From positions 23,533-87,532 of IMG/VR virus record IMGVR_UViG_3300027788_000006: 64,000 nucleotides of DNA. The stretch is one strand, 5' to 3'. The DNA is from a virus. The notes beneath the pieces are model-generated. The model was not told the origin of the DNA. It ran no database searches and saw nothing but the letters and a program-made list of their open reading frames with translations. The position numbers were made by a program, and so were the translations under genes. This document shows positions 44,984 to 51,698 of the stretch, piece after piece; positions within the stretch are counted from its first letter, which is position 1; every line of letters begins with the position of its first letter.

Positions 44984-45172
44984 TTATTTTTTCCGGTAAG
45001 TAGGTTCTGTCCTAATTAGGTTAGGGAATCCTTGAAATGATTCATCTTCTTCCTTCATGTATTCACCACATTTGCATAAAGCTTCTTTAATACGGACTTT
45101 ACCTTCTATTACTACCATATTAACTCTCTGAAGTTCTTTTGTCTCTTTACACGTACATATATACTTTGTCAT
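44984..45172 (-). CDS. Small Cys-motif (zinc-ribbon-like) protein
   Basis: A 62-residue protein using the ATG at 45172 (MTKYICTCKETKELQ). An in-frame GTG at 45196 would add eight residues but lies in the structured leader, so the ATG is preferred. Cys pairs CTC and CKC (about residues 6-8 and 38-40) suggest one zinc site between two short strands. It is the first gene of the minus arm. Function unknown; similar short Cys-pair proteins are frequent in early regions of crAss-like phages by my recollection. Confidence 0.6.
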   Translation of the reverse strand: MTKYICTCKETKELQRVNMVVIEGKVRIKEALCKCGEYMKEEDESFQGFPNLIRTEPTYRKK

Positions 45173-45189
45173 ATTTCTAAATTGGATAT

Positions 45190-45430
45190 AGTTCACCCCC
45201 TTGTGGCGTTCGTTTCAAGTGTGAATTTCCTTCTGACAGTGCTCCTCTTTTCAGGGGGGACCCATGGATAGTGATCTTGATGTTAATTCACCGCACGTAC
45301 CTGTGTGCATTCTATCCAAATCAGAGTTTATATCTTACTCTTTTCCAATTACCGGAGAAAATCTCGTTCTTATTTAGAACTACCAATCCGATGTCTAGTC
45401 CCATTTTTGGTTACCAAGGGACGATAATAT
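45190..45430. ncRNA. Structured leader or noncoding RNA in the divergent region
   Basis: About 240 nt with many local helices: C-run 45196-45200 with G-run 45254-45259; TGGATAG/CTATCCA (45265-45271 with 45312-45318) enclosing GCAC/GTGC; TTTTCC/GGAGAAAA (45341-45361); GTTCT/AGAAC (45366-45380, perfect); and GTCCC..TTGG/CCAA..GGGAC (45398-45422). A minus-strand TATCTTTGC box (45445-45437) would start a transcript just before the last hairpin, making this a structured 5' leader of the minus arm. A fitting -33 box is lacking, so the strand remains open. No good ORF explains it. Confidence 0.5.
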
Positions 45431-45436
45431 TGGACT

Positions 45437-45445
45437 GCAAAGATA
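45437..45445 (-). promoter_or_regulatory. Possible -7 box for the minus-arm leader
   Basis: The minus strand reads TATCTTTGC, which fits the Bacteroidota -7 element TAnnTTTG. A TTG occurs only 11 nt upstream, too close for a -33 element, so this is a half-site at best. Position ahead of the structured leader makes it the natural candidate for start of minus-arm transcription. Confidence 0.35.
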
Positions 45446-45496
45446 TAAAAAATACCCAATAAAAAAATAAAAGACGGAAAAAATTTAAGGGATTGT

Positions 45497-45554
45497 TATC
45501 GAACGTGTGAACCTCCTCAAAACAAGACCCCCATTGTTCTCTAGCGTTCGGATA
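45497..45554 (+). other. Hairpin in the leader of the first plus-arm gene
   Basis: TATC-GAACG (45497-45505) pairs with CGTTC-G-GATA (45545-45554) as a 9-bp stem with one bulged G. It encloses a second perfect hairpin AACAA/TTGTT (45521-45525 with 45534-45538). It lies 35 nt before the ATG of the 49-aa gene and could regulate it or terminate leftward noise. It also contains copies of ACCCCC and GCGTTCG found at 45195-45212. Confidence 0.5.
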
Positions 45555-45589
45555 CCCCGACCGTTAATCAAACTAAAATTAGAGTAATT

Positions 45590-45739
45590 ATGGAAAAGAT
45601 ATTTGAGGTAGTAGTGTATAAAGAGTGGATCAAGATCGTTATCACTTCACTTGATGGTCAAGATGTCGTTGACATCAGTAGTGAGTGGTTTCCAATCGAT
45701 GGTCCTACGGCCATACGCTTGTTAAAAGGGGATAAATAA
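45590..45739 (+). CDS. First plus-arm gene, 49-aa small protein
   Basis: A 49-residue protein (MEKIFEVVVYKEWIKIVITS...) from ATG 45590 to TAA 45739. It is predicted to be beta-rich, with a central SSEWFPIDGPT segment. It stands alone between a structured leader and a perfect terminator, so it is probably transcribed early and separately, as many phage host-takeover peptides are. Its start follows an AT-rich 'aactaaaattagagtaatt' leader without Shine-Dalgarno, as for the other genes. Function unknown. Confidence 0.65.
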   Translation: MEKIFEVVVYKEWIKIVITSLDGQDVVDISSEWFPIDGPTAIRLLKGDK

Positions 45740-45754
45740 TCCCCTTTTTGTTTT
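45724..45754 (+). terminator. Rho-independent terminator of the 49-aa gene
   Basis: A perfect 10-bp stem AAAAGGGGAT (45724-45733) / ATCCCCTTTT (45739-45748) with a 5-nt loop, followed by further T residues (TGTTTT). The stop codon lies in the loop and stem. It ends transcription of the 49-aa gene and separates it from the structured RNA region downstream. Confidence 0.85.
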
Positions 45755-46352
45755 CCTCTTGATGTGTTTGTGTTTACATCAACCAAGCCTTACACGCACT
45801 ATAACACACCATTTGACAATCAACTAGAATAATAACATAAGATAATATAACACTACTCTCTTTAAATGTAGAGGTAATTCCATCTTGAATGGTAATACAT
45901 GAATTGGACGACAATCCATTAAACTGTAGTTGTTATTTAACTAAAGTAGCTCAAACTTTGTGTGTAATTCATCTAATTGAATACATAGACCAAGTAGTTA
46001 CTTAACAACAAACTCTATTGATAAATGATTACTGATTAAGCTTTATGCTAAAGGTAACGGTAGAGTATGTTGTTTACAATATTGATAGTAGGTCACCTAG
46101 TATAGCTACGGGTGCTTAAAAGGAAGTGTAGTAAGATTAATTATCTTGCTCGGCAGACGTGTCTCCTACTTCAACAACATATCAAGGATAGCTGAATAGA
46201 AACGTAATCTCATTCAGACAGGTGGGGAATATCACAAGTTAGAATATACAGCGCGAAGGTGTGTTAGTAACTTGGATTATTTACAATGATCACCCACCTG
46301 GACCTTGAATATAAATTAATAACAACACCTAACATAAATAACATTAAAAGAC
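45755..46352 (+). ncRNA. Candidate large structured noncoding RNA (about 560-600 nt)
   Basis: No convincing ORF in about 600 nt, but a dense series of stems: TTGATGT/ACATCAA (45759-45782, perfect); TAGTT/AACTA and AAAGT/ACTTT near 45927-45958; a 14-bp stem with one mismatch (46004-46017 with 46061-46074); a three-way junction (46123-46172) holding AAGAT/ATCTT and AGAC/GTCT hairpins; and a terminal domain with ATTCA/TGAAT (46212-46216, 46306-46310), perfect CAGGTGGG/CCCACCTG (46219-46226, 46293-46300) and CAAGTTA/TAACTTG (46235-46241, 46268-46274) nested. ATGTTGTT (46067-46074) can instead pair with 46173-46180. Plus strand is assumed from neighbours. Large phage RNAs GOLLD and ROOL are comparators, not identifications. 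Confidence 0.55.
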
Positions 46353-46523
46353 ATGAAAAACAAACCACAAGAGTTCAAGATTACATTAGAAGATGTACTT
46401 GATATAATGATGGAACACGGAATAGTAGCAGGCTTACAACTAGAAAGAATAAGAGTTAAAGCAGTAGTAAGAGTTGCTGAACAAACAGCTTATGATAGAG
46501 GTTGGATAGATAGTAGATTCTAA
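46353..46523 (+). CDS. Small helical protein, 56 aa
   Basis: ATG 46353 to TAA 46523 encodes 56 residues, beginning MKNKPQEFKITLEDVLDIMM and ending WIDSRF. The composition is that of a real, mostly helical protein with a basic middle (LERIRVKAVVRVAEQ). It follows an 'aacattaaaagac' A-rich leader like other genes. The next gene starts 2 nt after its stop. It lies between two structured RNA regions. The family is unknown. Confidence 0.62.
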   Translation: MKNKPQEFKITLEDVLDIMMEHGIVAGLQLERIRVKAVVRVAEQTAYDRGWIDSRF

Positions 46524-46525
46524 TC

Positions 46526-46726
46526 ATGATATATGATGAAGATGATAACATAATATCAGTTGATATGTATGTTAACCAAAGAAACTTTAACGATGTAGAT
46601 TCAACAGATGATGTTGAATGTTACATTACACGCTATGATCAACCAAAAATTGATTATTATACAGAGAGTTCATACACTAAGAATGACGATGATAATTCGT
46701 ACTTAGTATTTGATATAAAGAATTAG
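46526..46726 (+). CDS. Small acidic protein, 66 aa
   Basis: A 66-residue acidic protein (MIYDEDDNIISVDMYVNQRN...) rich in Asp, Asn and Tyr, ending SYLVFDIKN. It starts 2 nt after the preceding 56-aa gene, which supports a two-gene unit. Acidic proteins of this kind in early phage regions can be DNA mimics or inhibitors of host proteins, but nothing in the sequence proves it. The family is unknown. Confidence 0.58.
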   Translation: MIYDEDDNIISVDMYVNQRNFNDVDSTDDVECYITRYDQPKIDYYTESSYTKNDDDNSYLVFDIKN

Positions 46727-47248
46727 AAAGGACGTAATTTCGTCGTATTCCTAAGCAGGAAGACAAACTGCTTTTATATAACAAACGGAGATTTGCAAGT
46801 CTCCTTAGAGTAAGAACTGTCGCTAATACTTGTGCTAACAAGGGTAGACAGTAATATGTAGTCATCCAGACGAATATATGTGAACTAATGTTCATGTATC
46901 ACTAACTTAACAGTTGGACATATTAAGAGGACAAAAACTAACTAAAACAATAATCTATTGTTAGTATGACATTAAACTATCTATGAGGTCACGCCTTTGA
47001 CTGATGATAGTATGCTGTAGCTTATAGTGAGCTATTCAATGTAATTATAACATCCGAGTGGACTAGTAATTATAAGAGTATATCGGGAGATGTATAGTAG
47101 ATGTCGAGATAACTGGTGTAAAAACCAATGGTTGTACCTCTGGGACTGATAATCCCCTTACTTGTGTTTAATGCAGCAATACTGGTCACAAGCCCAGTTG
47201 AGAAATGCAGAGTGAACACAAACAATTTATTAATTAAAAATTAGACAA
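46727..47248 (+). ncRNA. Second candidate structured noncoding RNA region
   Basis: About 520 nt without a credible gene and with at least nine local helices. Examples: AAGCAG/CTGCTT (46753-46773); GGAGA/TCTCC (46787-46804); ACTGTC/GACAGT (46816-46852) enclosing CTTGT/ACAAG; a 10-bp helix with two G-U pairs (46876-46885 with 46890-46899); ACTAA-CAATA/TATTG-TTAGT (46941-46965); TAGCT/AGCTA (47018-47034); GGGA/TCCC (47142-47156); ACTGG/CCAGT (47181-47198). TTGTGTT (47162-47168) can pair with AACACAA (47215-47221), or overlapping CTTGTG (47161-47166) with CACAAG (47187-47192), exclusively. It may be one RNA or several processed elements. Confidence 0.5.
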
Positions 47249-47548
47249 ATGTCAGAATTTACAGAAATGAACAGCAGGATATTAGCAAAGAACTTGGAAA
47301 TAACTAAGTTAACAAAACATTTAGATGATGTATCTGCTCAATTAATAGATGCTCAAGACAAACTAGATAATCTTCATCCAGTTTGGATGATAGATGTAAT
47401 TTTAGAAATAACGACAGCAATAGATAATACTGGAGATATGATCTGGAATGAAGAACAAAGATATGAACTACTCCAAAAGATAACCAAAATAGGACAACAT
47501 TTATCATCTAACAATAGTATTCAAAGTCATAGACGTATTAAAAGATGA
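47249..47548 (+). CDS. Coiled-coil protein, 99 aa
   Basis: A 99-residue protein. Residues 1-45 form a clear heptad-patterned helix (ILAKNLEITKLTKHLDDVSAQLIDAQDKLDNL), the remainder is helical with a basic end (SIQSHRRIKR). It overlaps the following lipoprotein gene by 4 nt (ATGA), so the two are translationally coupled and may act together. It follows a structured RNA region, and its leader is 'attaattaaaaattagacaa'. No known domain recognised. Confidence 0.65.
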   Translation: MSEFTEMNSRILAKNLEITKLTKHLDDVSAQLIDAQDKLDNLHPVWMIDVILEITTAIDNTGDMIWNEEQRYELLQKITKIGQHLSSNNSIQSHRRIKR

Positions 47549-47757
47549 CAAATAAACGAGGAAATTCAGTAGGTATAGCTGTTTGGATACTTATAGTTAT
47601 ATTTATAACTATAATGCTGAGCTCATGTAGTAGTATGAGGTTAACAAGTGCAGAACAACTGCACAGAGCTGAAATTGATAAACAATTAAATACTCTATGG
47701 ACTGAGTATAGCTTCAAAGTTGATTCACTATCTATTGAGTACTATAATACAAAATAA
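47545..47757 (+). CDS. Small putative lipoprotein
   Basis: A 70-residue protein with a typical lipoprotein signal: basic start MTNKRGN, hydrophobic core VGIAVWILIVIFITIML and lipobox LSSC (Cys at about residue 28). The mature part is about 42 residues and helical (EQLHRAEIDKQLNTLWTEYSFKVDSLS). It is encoded in the early/middle arm, away from the lysis genes. Phage lipoproteins in such positions often block superinfection by binding the receptor, as T5 Llp does; an outer spanin subunit is the alternative. Superinfection exclusion is inference. Confidence 0.65.
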   Translation: MTNKRGNSVGIAVWILIVIFITIMLSSCSSMRLTSAEQLHRAEIDKQLNTLWTEYSFKVDSLSIEYYNTK

Positions 47758-47880
47758 TCCCACGATATAAGACGGAAAGGCTTGAGCCTGATGACTAATA
47801 CTCGACGCATTCAGGAGGATTATAAGTGTAAAACATGGATTACGACAATAATAAATGTAATAACACTTAAAATATATAAA

Positions 47881-48078
47881 ATGACAATTAGATTACGTAA
47901 CAAGAAAATATGTACAAGACACATGAGCTTAACTAACCTAACTAGAGTATTAAATGCTATAGAATGGGAAATAGTAAAAGCATCAGATTCATCTAGAGAA
48001 AGTATGTTAAAATTTATAAGACTAATACTAAATAAGAAAATAACTAGACTTATAAATAAACTAGAAACAGCAAATTAG
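47881..48078 (+). CDS. Small very basic protein, 65 aa
   Basis: A 65-residue basic, helical protein (MTIRLRNKKICTRHMSLTNLTRVLNA...). The frame is open to 47782, but the ATG at 47881 is preceded by 'taacacttaaaatatataaa', the kind of leader used by neighbouring genes, and the upstream residues look random, so the short form is preferred. The C-terminus (LKFIRLILNKKITRLINKLE) is an amphipathic basic helix. It may bind nucleic acid or membranes. No family recognised. Confidence 0.5.
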   Translation: MTIRLRNKKICTRHMSLTNLTRVLNAIEWEIVKASDSSRESMLKFIRLILNKKITRLINKLETAN

Positions 48079-48133
48079 ACAAGGTTGATGATATACCTTT
48101 ATTAAATCATCAAAAAAACAATTAAACAACATT

Positions 48134-48730
48134 ATGGGACAAAACACAATTAACAGTGGATCTATTGATACACTAAAGAAAGGAGACACTTTACTAGTAA
48201 ATGCTAGAAAAGTAAACAATGACAAATTACACTTAGAATTTGCAGAAATTATCAACGCTACTACTAAGCCAATGAGTGCTTTAGGGTTACTTAATAAATC
48301 AGATGAAAGATTTAGTTCAAGTGCTAGAAGATGTTGGCTAACTGCTGAACCTGCTGATGCAACTGATGTATTTGGTATAGAATTTGACGCTACTGCTGGA
48401 TGGGAAATGACTCCAAAAGGAGAAGTATTAGAATTAAATATACTAAATCCAGATCATTTAGGAGAAAGATTCAGAGTTATAGTACAAGAAACTACAGAGC
48501 CAACTAAATGGCAAGCTGATAATTTAAGTAAGGCTGCTAAGAGAAAAGGTAAAGACGGTGGTTTCATAACTAATAATGGAGATTATATCTTCAGTAATAC
48601 TGATGTAATTCAAACTAATGGAGATACTAATGAACTTCACACATGGTTACAGCCTGACTCTCAAGTAATAGAAGCAGAAAATGCTCAAGCACTTGAAGTA
48701 GAAGAGTTTGATACAAGTACAATGCTATAA
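48134..48730 (+). CDS. Probable abundant early protein, ssDNA/nucleic acid-binding candidate
   Basis: A 198-residue protein. Residues 1-45 are beta-rich (DTLLVNARKVNNDKLHLEFAE), followed by the motif RFSSSARRCWLTAEPADATD and a C-terminal acidic tail (EAENAQALEVEEFDTSTML). An OB-fold-like body with an acidic tail would suit a nucleic acid-binding protein, and I recall similar 'ARR.W.T.EP.D' proteins in crAss-like phages without known function. Two hairpins follow the gene, implying a separate, abundant transcript. The function is unproven. Confidence 0.62.
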   Translation: MGQNTINSGSIDTLKKGDTLLVNARKVNNDKLHLEFAEIINATTKPMSALGLLNKSDERFSSSARRCWLTAEPADATDVFGIEFDATAGWEMTPKGEVLELNILNPDHLGERFRVIVQETTEPTKWQADNLSKAAKRKGKDGGFITNNGDYIFSNTDVIQTNGDTNELHTWLQPDSQVIEAENAQALEVEEFDTSTML

Positions 48731-48791
48731 AATAGCATTTAATTAAGCAAGGGTGGGAGTTTACTCTAATTCTCTCACTCTTGTTTTATTT
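48721..48791 (+). terminator. Tandem terminator hairpins
   Basis: First hairpin: AATGCTAT/ATAGCATT, 8 perfect pairs with an AAA loop (48721-48739), including the stop codon of the 198-aa gene. Second hairpin: a 12-bp stem with two G-U pairs (48748-48759 with 48772-48783), followed by TTTTATTT. The second is a standard intrinsic terminator; the first may protect the mRNA 3' end or act as a weak terminator. Confidence 0.8.
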
Positions 48792-48802
48792 AATATATAA
48801 AT

Positions 48803-49594
48803 ATGAAATTAATAGAAACAGGTAAAACATACACATTTGATGAAGAAGGTTATCTTATAGCAGATAATAGTGATCTACTTATAGAAACAAAATGGTTAGA
48901 CGCTATTAGTTACTTCGTAAGTATTTATAATAAAGATTATATTCACAGTATATATGTAAGAGGTTCGGTTTGTCTCGGCGAAGCCGTAGAGAATATTTCT
49001 GATCTAGATATAATTATAGTTTATAGAGAAAAAAGGTTTCTAGATGATTTAAATTCTGATGAACTTGTAGAACCATTTGACGAATATAACAAAGAAGTTA
49101 ATAGTATTATGACGGATAAATATCCATTCATAAAATATCTAGATTTTACTTTTGTAACCCCTGAACTTACTGGCTTTGATATACTTATGATTAAGCATTT
49201 AAGTACATGTGTGTATGGTAATAGTTTAATACCTCACTTGAGGAGATCTAAGAAATCAGAGATAGCCAAAATGAGGCTAAATTATAAACAATTCCGTACA
49301 CATTTTGATTATATGCTTGCAGACTTTATAAGCCCAAGAAATATTGCAGCAAATTTACTTAGAATATCTTTTATTTTATTACATAAAACAGTTAAGACTG
49401 ATATATGGACAAGAGATATATATCAATGTTATAAACACTGTTTAGAAGTATATCCAGAACAAAATGAAGGTTTAAAAAGTATATTACACGTGATAATAGA
49501 AAGTAAAACGTACAGAAATACTAAAACTTTATTTATAAACTATGAAGCATGGTTACACAGTGAACTACTAAAACATAAAATAATAGATGAATAA
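48803..49594 (+). CDS. Nucleotidyltransferase of the DNA polymerase beta superfamily
   Basis: A 263-residue protein. Residues about 50-74 show the minimal nucleotidyltransferase motif: YVRGSVCLGEAVENISDLDI with Gly54-Ser55 and Asp67/Asp69. A third acidic residue follows in KYLDFTFV (Asp114). The C-terminal 120 residues are helical and resemble the accessory domain of MNT/KNTase-like enzymes. All three metal ligands are present, so it is probably active, transferring a nucleotide to a protein, RNA or small molecule. Possible roles are AMPylation of a host target or an antitoxin-like activity. It is preceded by the tandem terminator and overlaps the next small gene by 8 nt. Confidence 0.78.
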   Translation: MKLIETGKTYTFDEEGYLIADNSDLLIETKWLDAISYFVSIYNKDYIHSIYVRGSVCLGEAVENISDLDIIIVYREKRFLDDLNSDELVEPFDEYNKEVNSIMTDKYPFIKYLDFTFVTPELTGFDILMIKHLSTCVYGNSLIPHLRRSKKSEIAKMRLNYKQFRTHFDYMLADFISPRNIAANLLRISFILLHKTVKTDIWTRDIYQCYKHCLEVYPEQNEGLKSILHVIIESKTYRNTKTLFINYEAWLHSELLKHKIIDE

Positions 49595-49781
49595 ACAACA
49601 AATATTGTTTCCTATGGGAAATAAGGAAGAAGAAACAGGTCACACACTTATACTTCCTAAAATAATTAAGAATGTCTCAGGATTTGAGATGCAATTTGGG
49701 ATGAAACAACCAACTATGAATTCAGCAATGAAATCAAAGAGTGGTCTTGAACCCGTAAAATTAAACTATGGAAAACAATAA
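49587..49781 (+). CDS. Small protein before DNA polymerase
   Basis: A 64-residue protein starting MNKQQILFPMGNKEEETGHTLILP, Met/Lys-rich, with a short middle strand. It overlaps the nucleotidyltransferase gene by 8 nt and the polymerase gene by 14 nt, so translation is chained. Its function is unknown; a polymerase accessory role is conceivable from position only. Confidence 0.6.
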   Translation: MNKQQILFPMGNKEEETGHTLILPKIIKNVSGFEMQFGMKQPTMNSAMKSKSGLEPVKLNYGKQ

Positions 49782-51687
49782 TATATATTTAGTTAATGAT
49801 AACTTACAAAGAAATGACTTCAACCATGCAACCATGGAAGAAGTTGTTTCTTATTGTGAGTCTAAAGAAATACTAGGAGTTGATACTGAGACCACTGGTC
49901 TTGATTATACAAACGATTATGTCACCTTATTTCAGATAGGAGATAAAGATAAACAATTCCTTATAGATACAAGAGAAGAAGCACCCGAGGGTTATTATGC
50001 TATGAGTCATTTAAAAGATATACTAGAGAGTAAGACTATCGTTAAGATATTTCACAATGCTAAATTTGATGTTAATTTTATTAGATCTAGTTTTAATATA
50101 GTATGTGAGAATGTTTATGATACTATGTTAGCAGAGAAAATACTAACATGTGGGACAGGGAAGTCCGTTTCACTATTGAATACCTTAGATAGAAATCTAA
50201 AGATTCAAATGGATAAAACTCAACAATCGAGTTTCGTGGGACACAAGGGGGACTTCACTGTGCCTCAGTTGGTTTATGGAGCTAAGGATGTTGAGTATTT
50301 AATATCTATAAAAGACAAACAAGATATATTATCTACTGAATATAAATTAGATAATGTTATTAAACTAGAGAATGATGTTGTGTTAGCATTTGCTGATATA
50401 GAATACAATGGCCTTGATCTTGATAAAAAAGCTTGGAGAGGATTAGCAGATAATGCTCTTATAAAAGCTGAAGAGTGTGAGGTAGAGCTGGATGAGTATA
50501 TATTAACTGATGATAGATTAGAAAGATTTATACCTGTATGGGTACAAGCTGACTTATTCACTGATACATCTACTATGAGAAAAGTAGACATTAAATGGAC
50601 AAGCCCTAAGCAAGTATTATCAGTGTTTCAACAATTGATACCTAAGCTTGAGAATGTGAATGGTAAAGACATGATCAAATACAAGAATAAGTTTGACATG
50701 ATAAATACATACATATCATATAAAGAGCAAATGAAAATATACTCCTCTTATGGAGAGAAATTCATAAATAGCTTAAAGTCTGATGGTAGAGTACATACAA
50801 GCTTCAATCAAATATTAGATACAGGTAGAGTTAGCTCTTCTCGTCCTAATATGCAACAGATACCAGCGGACAATGCGTTCAGAAACTGCTTCATAGCACC
50901 TGATGGTTGGAAGTTTGTATCAGCTGATTATAATTCACAAGAACTAAATGTTATAGCATTTGGATCACAAGATCCAGTGTGGTTACAAGCATTAAAAGAC
51001 GGACAAGACTTGCATAGTACATGTGCTGAGTTAGTATATGGTGATGAATGGTATGAACTAGCTGATTTTGAATGTGCATATTATGTAAATAACGCTAAAC
51101 AAAAATGTAACTGTAAAGAGCACAAGAGGCTAAGAACTAATGTTAAGACAATTAACTTTGGTCTTGCTTATGGTATGGGAGCTAACAAACTAGCTGATAC
51201 TCTACAAATAGATAAGCAAGAAGCAGAAAAATTGATTGAAGATTACTTCACTGCGTTCCCGGCTATTCAAGGGTTCTTGGAGAAATTAGGTAACTTTGGT
51301 AAGCAATTTGGATATATTAAAACATTCCCTCCTTACAACAGGCGTCGATGGTTTAGTGGTTGGTACGCTAAGATGTACAACTCAAGAGAGAATATGCAAG
51401 AGCTTAGTAGTATTGAACGTGCTAGTAAAAACACACCTATACAAGGTGCTAGTGCAGACATGACTAAGCGTGCTTTAACGTTAATGCGTAATCATATACG
51501 TGCATTTAATGTGCCGGTTAAACTAGTAATGACTGTTCATGATCAAATAGATACTATATGTAAAGAAGGTTATGTATCTCAATGGAAACTTGACATGAAA
51601 GGATTTATGGAAGAGGCTGCATTAGAAATAGTAACAAATGGCCTACTGGAAGCTGAAGTAACTGTAGCTGACTGTTGGGAGAAATAA
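49768..51687 (+). CDS. Family A DNA polymerase with 3'-5' exonuclease
   Basis: A 639-residue replicative polymerase. The N-terminal exonuclease has Exo I GVDTETTGLD (Asp39, Glu41), Exo II FHNAKFDVNF (Asp101) and Exo III YGAKDVEYL (about 170-178). The polymerase domain has GRVSSSRPNMQQIPA (about 353), motif A SADYNSQEL (about 386-394), motif B KTINFGLAYG (about 460-469) and motif C TVHDQID (about 590). Motif C reads HDQ where HDE is the usual form. There is no 5'-3' exonuclease domain. A short Cys-containing insertion (CNCKEHK) precedes motif B. It heads a replication cluster. Confidence 0.93.
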   Translation: MENNNIYLVNDNLQRNDFNHATMEEVVSYCESKEILGVDTETTGLDYTNDYVTLFQIGDKDKQFLIDTREEAPEGYYAMSHLKDILESKTIVKIFHNAKFDVNFIRSSFNIVCENVYDTMLAEKILTCGTGKSVSLLNTLDRNLKIQMDKTQQSSFVGHKGDFTVPQLVYGAKDVEYLISIKDKQDILSTEYKLDNVIKLENDVVLAFADIEYNGLDLDKKAWRGLADNALIKAEECEVELDEYILTDDRLERFIPVWVQADLFTDTSTMRKVDIKWTSPKQVLSVFQQLIPKLENVNGKDMIKYKNKFDMINTYISYKEQMKIYSSYGEKFINSLKSDGRVHTSFNQILDTGRVSSSRPNMQQIPADNAFRNCFIAPDGWKFVSADYNSQELNVIAFGSQDPVWLQALKDGQDLHSTCAELVYGDEWYELADFECAYYVNNAKQKCNCKEHKRLRTNVKTINFGLAYGMGANKLADTLQIDKQEAEKLIEDYFTAFPAIQGFLEKLGNFGKQFGYIKTFPPYNRRRWFSGWYAKMYNSRENMQELSSIERASKNTPIQGASADMTKRALTLMRNHIRAFNVPVKLVMTVHDQIDTICKEGYVSQWKLDMKGFMEEAALEIVTNGLLEAEVTVADCWEK

Positions 51688-51698
51688 GTATTACGAAG

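Noticed and set aside
45271-45462. 63-codon plus-strand ORF across the divergent leader
   Set aside because: It runs through five hairpins, has no A/T-rich leader and its translation looks random. The region is better explained as structured RNA or leader.
46677-46895. 72-codon minus-strand ORF in the structured region
   Set aside because: It overlaps a plausible plus-strand gene end and several hairpins and is on the strand opposite to all neighbours.
47115-47220. tRNA-Ile-like anticodon arm (GGGA-CTGATAA-TCCC at 47142-47156)
   Set aside because: The anticodon loop looks tempting, but no matching acceptor stem, D-arm or T-arm with a GTTCRA-type loop is found around it. It fits better as one hairpin of the structured region.
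47782-47880. N-terminal extension of the 65-aa basic protein
   Set aside because: The frame is open but lacks a natural leader and the residues look random; the ATG at 47881 has a genome-typical leader.
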